Source: Azadirachta indica (lineage: Eukaryota; Streptophyta; Magnoliopsida; Sapindales; Meliaceae). Taken from it: a stretch of 64,000 nucleotides of DNA. Location of the stretch: the NCBI GenBank assembly GCA_022749755.1, contig CM040448.1, forward strand, positions 4,090,481 through 4,154,480, given 5' to 3'. Positions 13,201-26,819 of this stretch are shown here, in pieces. Both the position numbers and the translations under genes were made by a program. The notes below the pieces were generated by a model. The model ran no database searches. It saw only the letters and a program-made list of their open reading frames with translations, and was not told the DNA's origin. Each line of letters opens with the position of its first letter. The stretch's first letter is position 1.

Positions 13201-16200
13201 ACCTGTTGATAAGATAGGGGGTGTATTACAGCACCACTTACTTCTAAGAAGTAGTCAGGAGTTATTGAGTGTAAATCCTGAACCTGAAGAGTTAAGGACA
13301 ACATGTTAGGTTTTGCAACTAAACTGAACACTGACAATGCGCAACTGACAAGCATTTATGAGTCTCACCACTAAGTTTACAGTCATTGATGTGCCACCCC
13401 TTTCAATCTGCAACTCAATCTTCTTGTCAACACTGTCATCAAGCAAAGTCTCCAACTTCAGAAATTGAGTAATTACCTGCAATAGAATTTCACTGATTAA
13501 ATGAAAATCATCCAACATTTAGAACTGCAATTAGTTCTCAATTTTTACATTAATATTCGGACTGAAGTCTCTTCCACAAACTCAAAATTGTTGTATAGCT
13601 AACCATGGAAAACATTGAGGGAACACTTCAATCCCACAACTTAGTGTCTGCATTAATGCTGGTATAACATAAACTAAAACACACATACTCAGAGTCCTTG
13701 TACAGCAAACCATGAAAAGTTCAAGGGAACACTTAAATCCCACAATTTAGCATTAACGTAAGTCCAACATAGTATATATACACATAAATTACAGATCTAC
13801 ATATGTAATAAGTTGGTGGTACAGCTCCTTCCAATCCTAAAAAGAAAGAAGTGGATTAAAAATTTCTTCAGATTTTTGACACAGAAATCTCTAGGCCTCG
13901 CTTGCACATGGACCACATTTAAAGCAGGGATTACTGCTGGCACTACAGCCTGTGATAGTTAAGAAGCCATTGGATATAGTATCTCAGGTGGGTGGCCTCA
14001 AGCTGAGGGTTATACCATTCAACACAATCCTTGGAGTTTCACAGGGAAAAATAATTCCACTATCAGTCAGTAACAAGACATATCATGCATTGACAACACC
14101 TCCATTATAATAAAATCTCACTCCACTCTGACAACTTGTCCAACCATACAGACCTAGTCTCAGCTGCTTTAATCAATTTAAATGCTCATGTAATGAGTGA
14201 ATAGAGCCCAATTATAAGCTAATCAATACTGAGATGGTTGCCAAATAAAATATGCAATCTCATGCAATACAAGTAAACAGAATCGTAATAAAAACATTGA
14301 TAACCAAACAAAGCATGAGAAAGCTTCATGTCTATTAACAAGCTCTATATACTAAAAATCAGGCCCTCAATTGCAATAAACACTGAAAGACACCTATAAA
14401 TGACTCATTAAAATAGATTTATCTGTATAACTTGTACTTACTTCGCCATTTACATGGACAAGCACGTCACCTGGCTCCAACTGGGAATGGGCTGGGCCAC
14501 CTGGCACCTGAAACACATAGGACCATATTAGACAAACATCTACTTCATTTACAATTTAGAATTTCAAACAGCAAAGTGTGCTTACCACAGAGTCAACAAC
14601 AAGCAATCCAGTTTCCCCTGGGGGAGAAGCATGCCGTACCATCTAAAAAGGTGGAAAAGATAAAGCTATTGAGGACCACTGTTCTCAGCAATCAATTATC
14701 GTTCAAACAAGATAATGCAAGTAAAGATAAACAAGACCTGCTCAGTGCTACTTTGGAGACCAAGCCGCCGCGTTTCATCAAATCCTTTATGAAGAAGTGT
14801 CACCTACATCGTAAATAACAGATAAGATCACATGATAATAAATTGCCAAGTACTAATGATAAACAGCATATAAGAAGCACAACTGTCATCTTATTATGAA
14901 ATGTTCATAAGGGAACATTGAAATAAATATAACAGCCACGTATATAAAATAGAAATCCCTCTAATAAAGATAAGCATGGAGCCCACCAGTTCGCAGTTCA
15001 ACAACCACATTTTCAGCAATTTTAAATTTAAAACAAGATTTTGCATCAGATTAATAGTCTTTGGGATGAATTTATGGGATTATATTTAAAAACCAAAAAT
15101 CTTATATTGAAATTATGACATAGCAAAACAGAAGATTGAGGTTCCATAGAAAAGCTGAGAAATTTTATACAGAAAACCAGGGGCAAAATTTTAGTGATCT
15201 TCTAGATGATATCAAACTGTTAAATAATAAGTCCGCATGTCCATTCTCAAGTAAGTCAAATACAAGAGAACTATATATGACACTGAACAAAATTTCTTCA
15301 CCCTTCTAAAATGTAATTCTACCATTAGTATCTATAACACTATGATATTAAATGAAACATCAATAAAATCAGGCTCAACAAGGACACCTAAAATAACAAA
15401 CCTGTAGCGTACCACGAGGAATAGAAACTGCCTCCCATTTTTGTCTATAGAAGTCTCTCCCCTTCTGGAGGTATCTTAATGCCCTAACAACCTGGAAGAT
15501 AGAGAATGACACATTTCAGACGAAGAAAATATAAATTCATTCAAAAATTGGTACTCTTAAAGGCTTCAACTTTCTAAACATTGTATAAATGATCAAGAGC
15601 AAACTGATGCAATATAGGAAATTAAAACTTATTGTCCATTGAGGGTTCTAGGAATTAAGATTGCTATCTACTTAAATCACTTGTTACATGCTTCAAGTCA
15701 TATTTAGTTTTCGTAATACAGTTTCCTCGTGTGAGTAAGATTTATATTGCTTACTAGGAGTATGTCTTTCCCTATTAGAAGTTGATTTTAGTTTCCTGAT
15801 TTATTTGGGTTTGGCCACTATAAATATGGCCTTATTTTTCAGTTTTGGAGAAGATTTGATAGATTTTCAAATAACGTATTTTGGTTTCTCCCCCTATTTC
15901 CTCAGTTCTTTAGCCCCTTTCTTTCTGTTTTACTTTAATCAATAACTCCTAAATCACAAAGCCAATTTTCAACACATATAAAACTTTGGTAATAGAAGTC
16001 CTAAGAATAAAATCCATGGAACAATGACAATGGCAGATGTTTGCATGTAAAACACATGGTTGAAATATCAGTTTACAAAGCAGGTATTAACCAAACTCAA
16101 ATTCAGGCAAAGCACAAACATGACCAGCTAAGAATATACAACTGGCTGTAGGGATTAGACATTCAAGTTGATAGCATTTAAACTACGATATGCAGTATAA

Positions 16201-19200
16201 TAACGTTAAAAGGCACAAACTTAAATGTCACATACTAAATTACCACAGAACATGCCAAAATTCATGTCAGTTACACAAAATACAACTACAGCAATTAATA
16301 TGATACAACATTTATATATGCCTTCCTGGACTGCCTTGAATCAGTGCATGCCTTGTACATGCTTCTAAAACCTCCAATACAAGCAAATAAGTCTAACTTG
16401 AGAGCCAACATAAACACATATAACATACTCATTTTAGTAATCTCTTCCAGTAACAATATACTTGTCTTATAAAATACGCAAAAGTTGTATGATTAATCTA
16501 CATGGTGGATTGGACCAAATATTTTACTTCATTAGAAAAATTTGCTTAATCCAAATAAGTTCTTAAAAGCGTAAATCTAAGTTCTTCGCGGAGCTTGCTA
16601 ACGTCACTTCAGTTATGTTTTGTAGGAGACTCACGACAAACTCAACCACATTAAGTTCTATGTCTAAATTATTTACATCACTGCAAAAGTTATGCTCCAT
16701 CTCAGACAATTTTGCAAGTGTGGCACATACGTTAAGCAAAAAAATAATGCTACTCACTCGTTCTAATGGTAAAAAGAAGGCCGATGCACTTGATGACTTG
16801 CTACCGGCATTCAAGGCCACTGCCCTGCCTTGCCAATCAATAACTGGAGAACCACTCGAACCACCCTTGGTCCCTGATGCTGCCTTTAATTACAGTAAAA
16901 CATAAACCAAAAGCCAAAATCAAAAACTTTTAAGTCAAGCCACATTAAACTAGGATTAACTGGTAATAATTAATGCATGTTTAAGTCAATGGGTGAATCC
17001 AGAGAATCGTTGATACTGAATTAGCAGCAATTATAACAAGTTATAAAAAGCTTTGCTTGGCCTCTCACAAAACTCAAAACAAAACATAGAACTGAATTTT
17101 AATGCCAAAAAATTAAACTAACTAATTAATAGTTATAGCGAAGTAACCACAAGCATAAAGAATAAGATTAAAGAACTGAAACAACAATGTTTTCCATCCT
17201 TTCTACCTTAAATGTTCCGTTAATTGGATTTGTAAGACCACAAACATTAATGATGGCATGCACTACCATTGCACACACACCCTCCAGACAAAAAATTAGC
17301 CGATTACAGTACCTATCTTCAAAATCTTAAGAGGTAAATAAAATTGAAATTATCAATGAAGACTACTTCCATCTCTTTCTTTTTTTCTTCTTCTGGACCT
17401 GGCCTACTACCATTCCATTTTGCAGTTCGGGGATGCCAATGTTGTCAATTTCATCCCTTCCAGTTCATAATTCTCAACTCTTTCCCTGAACTGGCATATC
17501 TATCATTTAATTTTTCGGTTTTGGGATGCAGTGTTATCAAGTTTATCCATTCTGGTTCATCTTTCTTCTCTCAAACCTCAGCTTAAATGAAATCTCTTTT
17601 CATGACTGATCTTCTAATCTTAAAGAGGTAAATCAAATTGAAAATTTTCGATTACAGTGCTCTTCCATTTCAGTTTTTCTTTGTTTCGCACTCTTCCATC
17701 CTTTTATTGCATTTCTGAGATGCAACGTCTTAAGTCCATCTATCTTTCTGGTTCACCTTTCTCGTCTAAGATAAGATCTCTCTCAACAACTTTTATTGAT
17801 CTCATTCTCAATATTCAATTTGAAAGATTTGAACAAAATGCTAAATATGCCCAGTGAAAACATCAGCCAAAAACATAAAACTATTCTGCAGTGCATCCAC
17901 AAAAGAAACTATGCTTCTTCCAGCTAACAAGAGGTAAAATTACAGCTGCAAAAACTCAATGCTGAAGAAAGCAAAGGTCAATTATCCAATAATTATGTCT
18001 GATTCCGCCAACTGGTAGCTTAAATTCTTACTTGCATGTAGAATGTATTGAAATCATTGTAGCCATCCCTGCACCAAGTAGCAGTGGCTGTTAAATACTA
18101 TCCATGATGGATGTAAAATTCAACATAAAGCCTCATGGTTACAGGAAGTAAACAATGTAATGTAACATGTACTTAAAGGACGTAAACAAATGTAATATAA
18201 GATGTAGTTAAAGGAGGTAAACAAGTTTGATGTAAGAAGATGATTGCCACAAAAAGGGAGAACATAGAAAGAAAATGAAGCAGAAAACGGAGTCTATGCA
18301 CTGAAGGGATAATGCTAACAAAATTGTGGAGAGAGTTTCAGCAGAGTTCTTTTCTTTTAATCCCTTTTCCATTTAATTGTCTATAATTGACTATTTTTTC
18401 CTTCTTTTCCTTTTATGTACAAGCTGATTTATAGGAGAAAGAATCATGGTACTTTTCTATTTTTCAAGAATTGTGGTACTTTCCTATTTTTCAATTTTTC
18501 CAGGTGCAAGATATATGTGAGTAAATTTCATTTGAATCCATGAAACAATTATTTGCCAGAAATCACAACAATGAACTAAGATGATAAACACACCGAAGAA
18601 CAAAAAGTGCCAAATACTACATCTCAAGTGTACAGAGCGAGATCATGTATTTTCTTTAAAAAGGTAAGAACAGATGGACAACTGAATTTAACATAGGCTG
18701 ACAAGCATTCATAAAAGCAATAATGAAATCATCAATAAAATGCAGCAATTTCATGACAATGTTATACCACATACTTCTTATAATGTGGAGCATCTCTATC
18801 CAAACGAGCAAGAGTGCCAGCCAAAATTGAAACCTGTAAAATCAGAGATAAATCAACCGAAGAGCATTGATCAAGACAGTCATAATTTCTTTAAATTATT
18901 GGGATAAGGATCAAAAGTCTCTTACTAAAAAAGAACAGGTTGTAAATAGTACAATGAGCTGGATTACTATAAAATTATAAAATTGTCATTACTACAACGT
19001 ACAATAACATAATAGGACACCAGGAAGAATAAGTAACAAATGCAAAGTATATGTAAATGGTAACAGAAGAATTCCTTCAGGTTTAGGTAGGGAATTAACA
19101 ACAAATCAATAGAGATCACAAAAACCATCATTATGAGTTGTGAACTTGATGAAAAACTAAAAATGCAACAACCAAAGCAATCATTATCATCATCTTAGTG

Positions 19201-22200
19201 ATGTATGAAATAAAAGTTCACGTTTCCCTTTTTCTTTCCTTAATGAGCACAATGCCCGGTTGGCAGTAACACGTTGTTTGATCACTATAGTTCGAAGACT
19301 GACGGAAATACTGCATTTTGTCCAATATTATCTTCAATATTGTAAACTATAACTAATTTTTATTCTTCTCCATCTGCATCGACCAAACTGTCTCTTCAAT
19401 ATTGCAACCAGGATTCCTATTTACTCAACTGCAGTATGTCTTTGAAAACTAGTTCAGATTCGCAACCCAGCTAAAAAATGAAGTTCTCGTATTTCTGTAC
19501 TTCTTGCTACTTCTCTCTATCTTTCCCCATTCCATCTTATCCAACTTTTCTTCTAACTTTCTTTTTCTTTTTCAGAGAGCCTAAGAGACTTTGTTTAAAC
19601 TACTAAATCCAATTCTTTCACAGAGGAATTTCATATAATTTGCTTCTATTTGAACATGATATCCATGAGTGCAATTTAGAATTATTTCTCTTTCAGTCCT
19701 TTCACTTATCGATGACATTGTAATATTAAGAATTTAATAAATGGGGTTTTGTTATACAAAAAGTGGTGGGAGGACAATCAGCATACAATAGCAAATCTGA
19801 AAAAAGTTAAGGATCTAGGAATCACATTGACAATTTCTTAGGGTAGCACCAAAGCCTGTTACTGAACTAGCACTATTAAGAGTTAAATACATTCAAACAT
19901 ATATTTTGTTATTTATTACAAAGGGTTGTTCTTGTTTGTGAGAGATAAATCACCTTTATTCTTGATACGCTTTCCTTTCCTTCTAGTTCGGCAAACCTAA
20001 CATGATATTAGAACACTGAATCCTGAACATCAATCATTTATTATTTTCCACGCATTTTCCTTTTGTCCTTCTATAATGACTGCACCAGAACCCGAAACAG
20101 GCCTAGTCCACGCTTGTGCATTTAAGGTTGTTGCACATAACTTCATAGAAAAGGAATGAGAAAACAAAACAAGGATAGAAGAAGAAGATGAGCCTTTGGA
20201 TAAAGTCCACAAAACCATGCCAGCCTCTTTTACAGTAACCATGCCTTCTGACACATACAATCAAAATTTTGATTTGTTTGACTCTCTTTTGAAATTTTAA
20301 TTGGTTTTGAGGTAAACAAGATCTAACAAATGTCTTTATAAGAATTAATGAGGAATATAATTATCTCTGTTATTATAATTGTTGAATTTTTCACTAACTA
20401 CGCTACAGCTATCAATATATAAATCCAGATATTAGATTTTTTTTATTTGAGATGGCACATATAAACCAATATTTTGAACCACCATACTGATACAGATAAA
20501 TAAATATTAAATGGAAATCAAGATTAAAACTATCAACTTAATTCTATTGGAAAAGGAAAAAGAAAAATAAGATAATAGTTAAAGATAGACTCTAGGCTAC
20601 TTTCAACTAACATTCAAAACCTGTGCTACTGGCTGAAAAAAAAGTAATAACAAACTGATCAAATCAAAATGTTCAAAAAGAAAAGTATAAAACAACAGCT
20701 CCACTAAATGGATACATAATATGTAAATATGCATCAATCATTCCAGTAAGAAAGAAATACAACTGGGTAGATAAAGAGGAACTATATATGTGATGTAAAT
20801 ACCTTCTCACCACTATCATTACCAACAACCCTGATTTCAAGTCCAACACAAGCAGCTTCAGGAGCAAGAGGAATCTCCTCGTAGTTAAGGAACTGTACTG
20901 CACCCGGGTCATAACGAAAGAAGCCAAAATCATGAACCTAAGAGTAAGTGCAGAAAACGTTAGTACTCATAACACATGAAGTGCACAAAATGACAATACT
21001 GAATACAATTGCACATGTAAACACAAAAGAATCAGATATGATTCAAATGTATTTATTACTGCTACTAGCATGCGGACCAAACAAAATTATTCTCCAATAA
21101 AAGGAAGGGCTTTCAAATCACTCAATCCACTTATAAAACATCAAAGATTTAATTTCAAATTGATGGATCACAAAGTGAGAGCTCGGTTTATAGCAATTTC
21201 AACTACCAATCTCTCAAAAATTGCTTTTTCTTCTCTTTAATGAGAAACAAAATTTATATTAATGTGTGGCCCAAATGCCCACTAGAGACAAGAACAATCT
21301 TAAAAGGGGAACAAAAGCTATAACCTTTGCTATATTGCCACCCAATACTACCCATAAACATTACATGAAAAAATCGAGACCCTTAGAGCTAAAATTCCCC
21401 AAGAAACCAAGCCCCTTAACAACCCTGACCAGGAAGCCAGACAAACATGACTAGGCTATTTTACCATACCCTCCCAATTGAATCTACAAAGTCCTTGCAA
21501 ACAGAGACCCATAGAGAAGCACTAAACCAAATCTCGTTCCATAAAATACAGACTTCTTCTCCTTCATATTTGAAAATGCACTTATGTAGGACTTTGAACC
21601 TACCAGAAGTCTTTGTGATATTTAAATTGTCTACTAATTACCATGGTGTTTAAAATGCTTTTTCCCTTTTCCTACATTTTTTTCCTTTTTCTCTTTTTTT
21701 CTTTTGAGGATAAATATTCAGTGGCATAATAAGTCAACTCAATTCCAGACTGGTTGGATTCAGCTACAGGTAGCATAGATTGCAAAAACACCACATTCCT
21801 ATTTCAGCAGCATAAAGCTCTATAGAGAATATGAAGCTGTTAAATATTAGACACGCTGGAAGACATGTTATCTACCTAATAGCAAAACTTTTTTTTCTTG
21901 TAAAATTTCCTTTTCCCTTTCCCATAGTATATCTCGTCTTTTAATATTTTTATTAATTTTAACATAAGAAAGGACCAAAAGTGCAACAATTAGTGAAAAA
22001 TTTTATCAAGTGATAGTTCACTCACCGGATCTCTGTATACAGGATAAACTGGAATTTCTTCTCGGTTTACAAACATAGCCTCTGCAACTACAGGTCCTAC
22101 AGATCCATGAAATGACAAATAAAAAATTAGACAGTAACCAAGATAAATTTTCTAGGCCAAAGAATTTCAAGGAAAAAAAAAGGTTCTAAAAAAAATACAG

Positions 22201-23603
22201 AAACTCACACTTTAATTGCTGAAAAGAAATAGGAAAAATTAATTTCTTCCAGAGCCCAAACAATTACAATATAATTTCATTGGAACCAAATAATAGGTAA
22301 AGGCACAGATAAATTTTCCCAGTGCAAACTTGAAAATCTAAATCTCGTAATCTAATTCCTTCTTTTTCAGTAAATCCCTCATGTTAATTGCGTGTGCACC
22401 AGATTCAAAACCAGGAAGTTCCCTACAAACTTTATAAACCAGAAAACCCATGGGCAATAGCATCCCATGTAAGTGGCCCAAAGGTAAATTAAAACCTTTC
22501 ACATCTTGATTGGAAACTAAGAGTCATTAACTCAACCCACTACTTCAAATTGATTGCATATATAGGCTATATGCATAAAAACATGCTCATGTGATTTGAA
22601 TTGAGTTGGTTTCTGAAAAGAGAAAACCTATCTCAAATAAGTCATAGGGGGAAGAAATACTGTTTGCCCTGCCAACCCAGCTTTACAATCTTACAGAACC
22701 CAAAACCTCAGTGTACCTAATCTGTCCAATTCTCTCAAGATTCACCACCAGAGCAGATACTAATTCAATGACTTTTAAGACAGCTAATCATGCACATGTT
22801 CATGCATCTATCAAACTGATAATATAGTATGTTAATCTCCCACTCTAAACAAGGCATTAAACATCATAAGATACTGTATATCAGAAATCCTTTCAGGTTC
22901 TGCATTCTCCAGTGAGCGAAATCAATACCGGGCTAGAACCTCATATTGGAAAAGCTAGAATCCTAAGGTCTCTCTCAGCCTCGGATTCATTTATGGTTAT
23001 TCTTATCAGATTTTATAACTGTTAAATTGGTTCAGGCAGGCCTTCACTGTAGGATTCCCCATTTCGTATTAAAAGACAGAACCTTCTTTCTTAAAGTCCC
23101 ATTGCAGCAACGTGGCAATACGGATAGCCTACATGTCACCTGTAACAGATAAGTCTGGCAATTGTTACCAGTTTAACGTCCAATGCTATCATTTTGAAGA
23201 ATCAGAACGGAATTTGCATCGGCATTGTAAAAAGATACTCTTTTTGGGTGTAATTAAATAAACCATATGTCCCCAACTTTCCAATACCTAAATAAAAACT
23301 CAACTTTACAAAAAAGTACAAAAACAACAAACCTGGCTTGACGACGTGGCGATTAGTCAAGATGATCCCGCGTCGTTTGTCGACGACAAAACCGGTGGCG
23401 TAGCTCGCACCGGCGGACTCGGTGTCGAAAGCCCGGCAGGCAGTGGTTCGGAGAACGACGACGGCTGGGACAACCTTATTAAGAGCCTTCCGCCAGTCCT
23501 CCGCGGTGGCAACATTATCTCGGAAGGGAGGCTCCAACTCCATACACAAATCCTCCTTCATGGATTCAAGGCCCGTCATCGGACTCCCCAAGGGATCTCC
23601 CAT
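4243..23603 (-). CDS. DEG7: DEG7-type Deg/HtrA serine protease (24 coding exons)
   Basis: Exons on the minus strand: 23333-23603, 22026-22096, 20803-20937, 18775-18833, 18032-18068, 16758-16883, 15402-15491, 14738-14803, 14586-14642, 14442-14507, 13369-13476, 13203-13283, 12073-12122, 11501-11666, 9719-10231, 8560-8742, 8379-8484, 8069-8239, 7900-7979, 7547-7774, 6473-6688, 6110-6267, 4990-5101, 4243-4419. All introns are GT-AG and the frame closes at 1108 residues, close to Arabidopsis DEG7 as I remember it. The first trypsin-like domain has an intact triad: His86 (TNRHVV), Asp117 (HDFGFF), Ser201 (GSSGSP). PDZ-like segments follow at about 260-360 and 375-460. A second protease-like fold (about 630-812) is degenerate: Asn670/Thr671 sit where His is expected, Asn702 (VHNF) where Asp is expected, and the Ser motif is lost. 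PDZ-like regions return at about 890-960 and 965-1090. The family degrades damaged proteins; plant DEG7 is reported to act in photosystem II repair. No clear transit peptide is visible, and a KKRR motif lies at 566-569 in an acidic linker. Confidence 0.93.
15625..15968. mobile_element. Possible solo-LTR remnant in DEG7 intron 6
   Basis: Within the intron between the exons at 16758-16883 and 15402-15491, this ~340 bp stretch differs in texture from the surrounding intron. It is T-rich and has an internal ACTATAAATATGG TATA-like site, followed by pyrimidine-rich sequence and CTTTAATCAATAA near its right end, as in the U3-R-U5 layout of plant copia LTRs. AAAACTT occurs just outside both approximate ends and could be a target duplication, but TG...CA termini are not clear. 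Low confidence. Confidence 0.3.
20003..20014 (+). mobile_element. Decayed retrotransposon primer-binding site in DEG7 intron 3
   Basis: TGATATTAGAAC matches the plant initiator-tRNA-Met primer-binding site TGGTATCAGAGC at 9 of 12 bases. All three differences are C-to-T or G-to-A changes, as expected from deamination of methylated DNA. It directly follows CCTAACA, which looks like an LTR 3' end. No coding part of an element is recognisable in the following 500 bases, so this is at most a fragment. Confidence 0.35.
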
Positions 23604-24375
23604 TCGCCTTCTTAGTCTCTAATCTATTTTCTCGGAAAGTTTTAGGGTTTGGCAAACCTTTTCCAATTTCGTGTGAAGGAAGGAATGAGAAAGCCTTTGC
23701 GGCTTTGCCAGTCAAATTGAGGTTTTTTTTAGTCCAACAGCGGAGAGAAGTGGACAAAAGAAAGTGAGGGATGAGTCAGGCAATCGTTACTGTGTACCGA
23801 ATATGCCAACGCTACACCACAATAATAATAATAATCAATCAAAAGATCAAAGATAATAACTTTAATCTTCGCCGGTAATATAATAATGTTAATTTTCACG
23901 AATTTGTAGTCGTTGCGTAGTGTAGGGTTGTGTAAGTTGTTGACTGTTAACAGCTTGCAATCTGCACGAACAGCTTTTTTTTCTCTTTGGTTTTGGTAAC
24001 GGACAGTTTTCAGTTCACGTGACTCCGAGACAAGCATGTGTTGGAACATGCGTGTGCGTACATCGCTTTCGAACAAACTCCCCCAGATTACGTCACCCTT
24101 TTTGTCCTGTAGCATGCCCTCAAATAATAGAAATGATTAATTTCAATTAGGTCCTACTGTTTTATAATAACATCAAAATTTTCCCAAATTATTTATAAAT
24201 TAACAACAGTCCCCAACTAATCAGGAAATCGTGAAATCCAGAAGCCCAGCCCAGCCCAGCCCACTCCACTAAGAGTATAAATTCTCCAGTTGACCTTTTC
24301 GGAGCCGTGGGTTGGCGCGGGAACAGTTGCAGAAGCAGAACTCAACCAAGGAAAAACGAAACTAGACAATCAGAA
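23604..24375. promoter_or_regulatory. Shared divergent promoter region of DEG7 and RPB6
   Basis: Only 772 bp separate the two start codons. Visible elements are a telo-box (23641-23650, AAACCCTAAA in the DEG7 sense, ~38 bases upstream of its ATG), a CACGTG at 24016-24021, and four consecutive GCCCA units at 24244-24263 (TGGGCT on the other strand, the core of site II/TCP-type elements), ~110 bases upstream of the RPB6 ATG. Telo-boxes and site II elements are typical of plant genes for ribosome, polymerase and other housekeeping functions. The shared use is inferred from spacing. Confidence 0.6.
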
Positions 24376-26819
24376 ATGGCGGACGATGATTACAATGACG
24401 TGGACATGGGGTTAGCTCTCTCTATAGATATATCTATATATGACTCCTTTTTTTTAATATATAAACGCCCACGAGTTAGGGTTTTAAGTTCTCCGATTGG
24501 GATTGTTTTCCTTCCTATTTATTTGGTAAGGAAATGACTGAACTATATTTATATAGAAATTCGGATTTCGTATTCGTTAGGATGGACTTGAGAGCTATTA
24601 GCAATGTCAAGTTCTGATTTTTCTTTTACATAATAGTTTTGGGTATTTCAAGTAAACAATTAGGGTATTTTCGAATGATACTTTCAGGATATTTTAGCTG
24701 TAGTCTATGATTTTGGAATCAAATGTCTTTGACAACTACAGTACGTTTGGAATGAGAGCACATACATTAAAAGTATCTGGCAAACACTTAATATTTACCA
24801 ACCACCTGCACACCCACTTATACTTGAAAGACAGAGATTCTATTACATAATTGCTGTGGACCAAAAGCCTCGACGCTTTAATTTCAAGCGCACCTCAATT
24901 GATTGATAGTTAATTATAATTTTCAGTCTATATAAGTATGCCCCTTTTTCTGTTGTTGCTCGTAGTTGCTGGCCTTAGATGTAATTTTGCATCTTATAAT
25001 TGTTATTTTAATGGTAAGGTCCTATGTTTTAGATATTTGTCTCTTTGGGATACCCTATTTCCTTTTTGCAATCATAAGCGATATTTTCATGGTCAATCAT
25101 GCATATGGTTACGCTTATAGCATACATCTTATCTCTTATTTGTAGTCAATGACAAAATTAATATGAATTAAATTGCTGTTGCAGATACGAGGATGAGCCA
25201 CCAGAGCCTGAGATTGAAGTATGGAGTTATTATTTTCATTTGCTCACTGAAGAAACACTTTTTCCCTGTTTGTAATAATTAACTTGAACTTTGTTGGAAT
25301 GGTTTGGCAGGAAGGTGCAGAGGAGTATGTAGATAACAATAACAATGAAGATGATGCAGGGGAACCTATTGAAACTGAGGAAAGAGAAGAACAGGAACAC
25401 AAAGAAGCAACTCGGAAGACATCAAAATTTATGACCAAATATGAGCGTGCCAGAATCTTGGGTACGCGAGCTCTGCAGATCAGGTTTTTCTTCTGCTTTG
25501 TGCATAAAACTTAATCTGTCAATACTTTTTTTTTTCAAGCTGGTTTGATGTGATAATAACTTTTCATTTTGGCTGAGCAGTATGAATGCTCCCGGTGATG
25601 GTGGAGTTGGAGGGTGAGACTGACCCACTTGAGGTAAGATTCTTTAAGTGCTTTACATCTTCTCTCTTTCCTGCTTCCTCATCCTTGCTCCCGTGAAACA
25701 TGAATGTCTGCTCACCTTTGTTCTACAGTCAGGATACTAGTAGTCAAACCCATTGAATTGTTAAATCAAATGTTCTACCTTGTTTCCCCTTTGGCCATGT
25801 GCATGTTATATTATAATTGTATTGATCATTTGAGTCTTCTTTTTCTCTTTCTGCATTAGAAGAAGGCTTGCTTTTGTTTATTAGATGGTGCATATAGACA
25901 TATGAAAGTGGGAATTACAGAAAAAAGCTTGGACAACCATTTTTTGGCTTATTTTAATTTTATCATAAATTATGGGCTTCTGTCAGTAAATATTTATTGT
26001 CAGCCTATCTTTCTAGTTTGCCTTTGTTAACTAGAGTCATGCTCTCATTTGTAAAATTAAAGGCTACGCCGTCTATTTTAATTTCCATGGTGTGTGCATT
26101 TTGTGGTTTACTATCGTATTGCTTCCTGTTTAATGGCACAGTAGTTGCTCTTGGTTGCATTGATCCAAGTAACTTAGGATTTCTCCTGTTTTGTTGTATT
26201 TTTCACTTTTCTTTCATCGGTTGAGGATCATGCCGCAGGGGTAGCCTCTGAATTCTGGTAGGATTGTCAGGCTGTGTTTGTTTTCTCCCAACATTTGAGG
26301 AGGAAAGTCATTCTTTTTCTAGAAAAACTCTCAATTATTTGAATATTCTAAATTATTGATCCAAGATTGCAAGGTTATTGCGTGAAACAGAAGCACTCCA
26401 CTCAATTTGTGCTTCTACAAGCATAATAATACTTCTTTCATGCTATAATATTTTCTGAATTCGCATACGCCATTCCTTAGATTGCTATGAAGGAGCTTCG
26501 TGAGCGGAAAATCCCCTTCACAATACGTCGCTATCTGCCTGATGGAAGGTGAGACTTTAGTTAGATTAATTTTCATTTTCCATTCAGGAAAAAAGTTTTT
26601 AAGATGGATGGAATCGTAGCTTCGGGTGCTGCTTTGGAATTTTGACAAATATTAAAGTCCATGTTGTCTCTGATTTGTATTATCTATATTCAATGGTTAT
26701 TCATAATAATTTTAAAATATTTTCTTGTGGATTTTGTGTGATTTTCCAGTTATGAAGACTGGGGAGTTGATGAACTGATTGTCGAAGACTCATGGAAAAG
26801 GCAAGTGGGTGGTGATTGA
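24376..26819 (+). CDS. NRPB6: RNA polymerase II/IV/V shared subunit 6 (RPB6/ABC23), frame broken in exon 4
   Basis: Exons: 24376-24410, 25185-25218, 25311-25483, 25581-25633, 26481-26548, 26750-26819, all with GT-AG introns. The protein starts [11 protein letters not shown], continues with an acidic stretch rich in Glu, Asp and Asn (residues 13-65), then the conserved core [20 protein letters not shown], and ends [12 protein letters not shown]6 is a small essential subunit common to nuclear RNA polymerases; it contacts the clamp and helps assembly. The six exons total 433 bases, one too many. After the conserved SMNAP at the start of exon 4, a run CCCGG (25591-25595) has one G more than needed for the conserved PVMVELEGE. 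As read, the product stops at about residue 92; ignoring that one base gives 143 residues, the normal length. Everything else is intact, so a sequencing or assembly error, or a rare null allele, is likelier than an old pseudogene. Confidence 0.88.
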
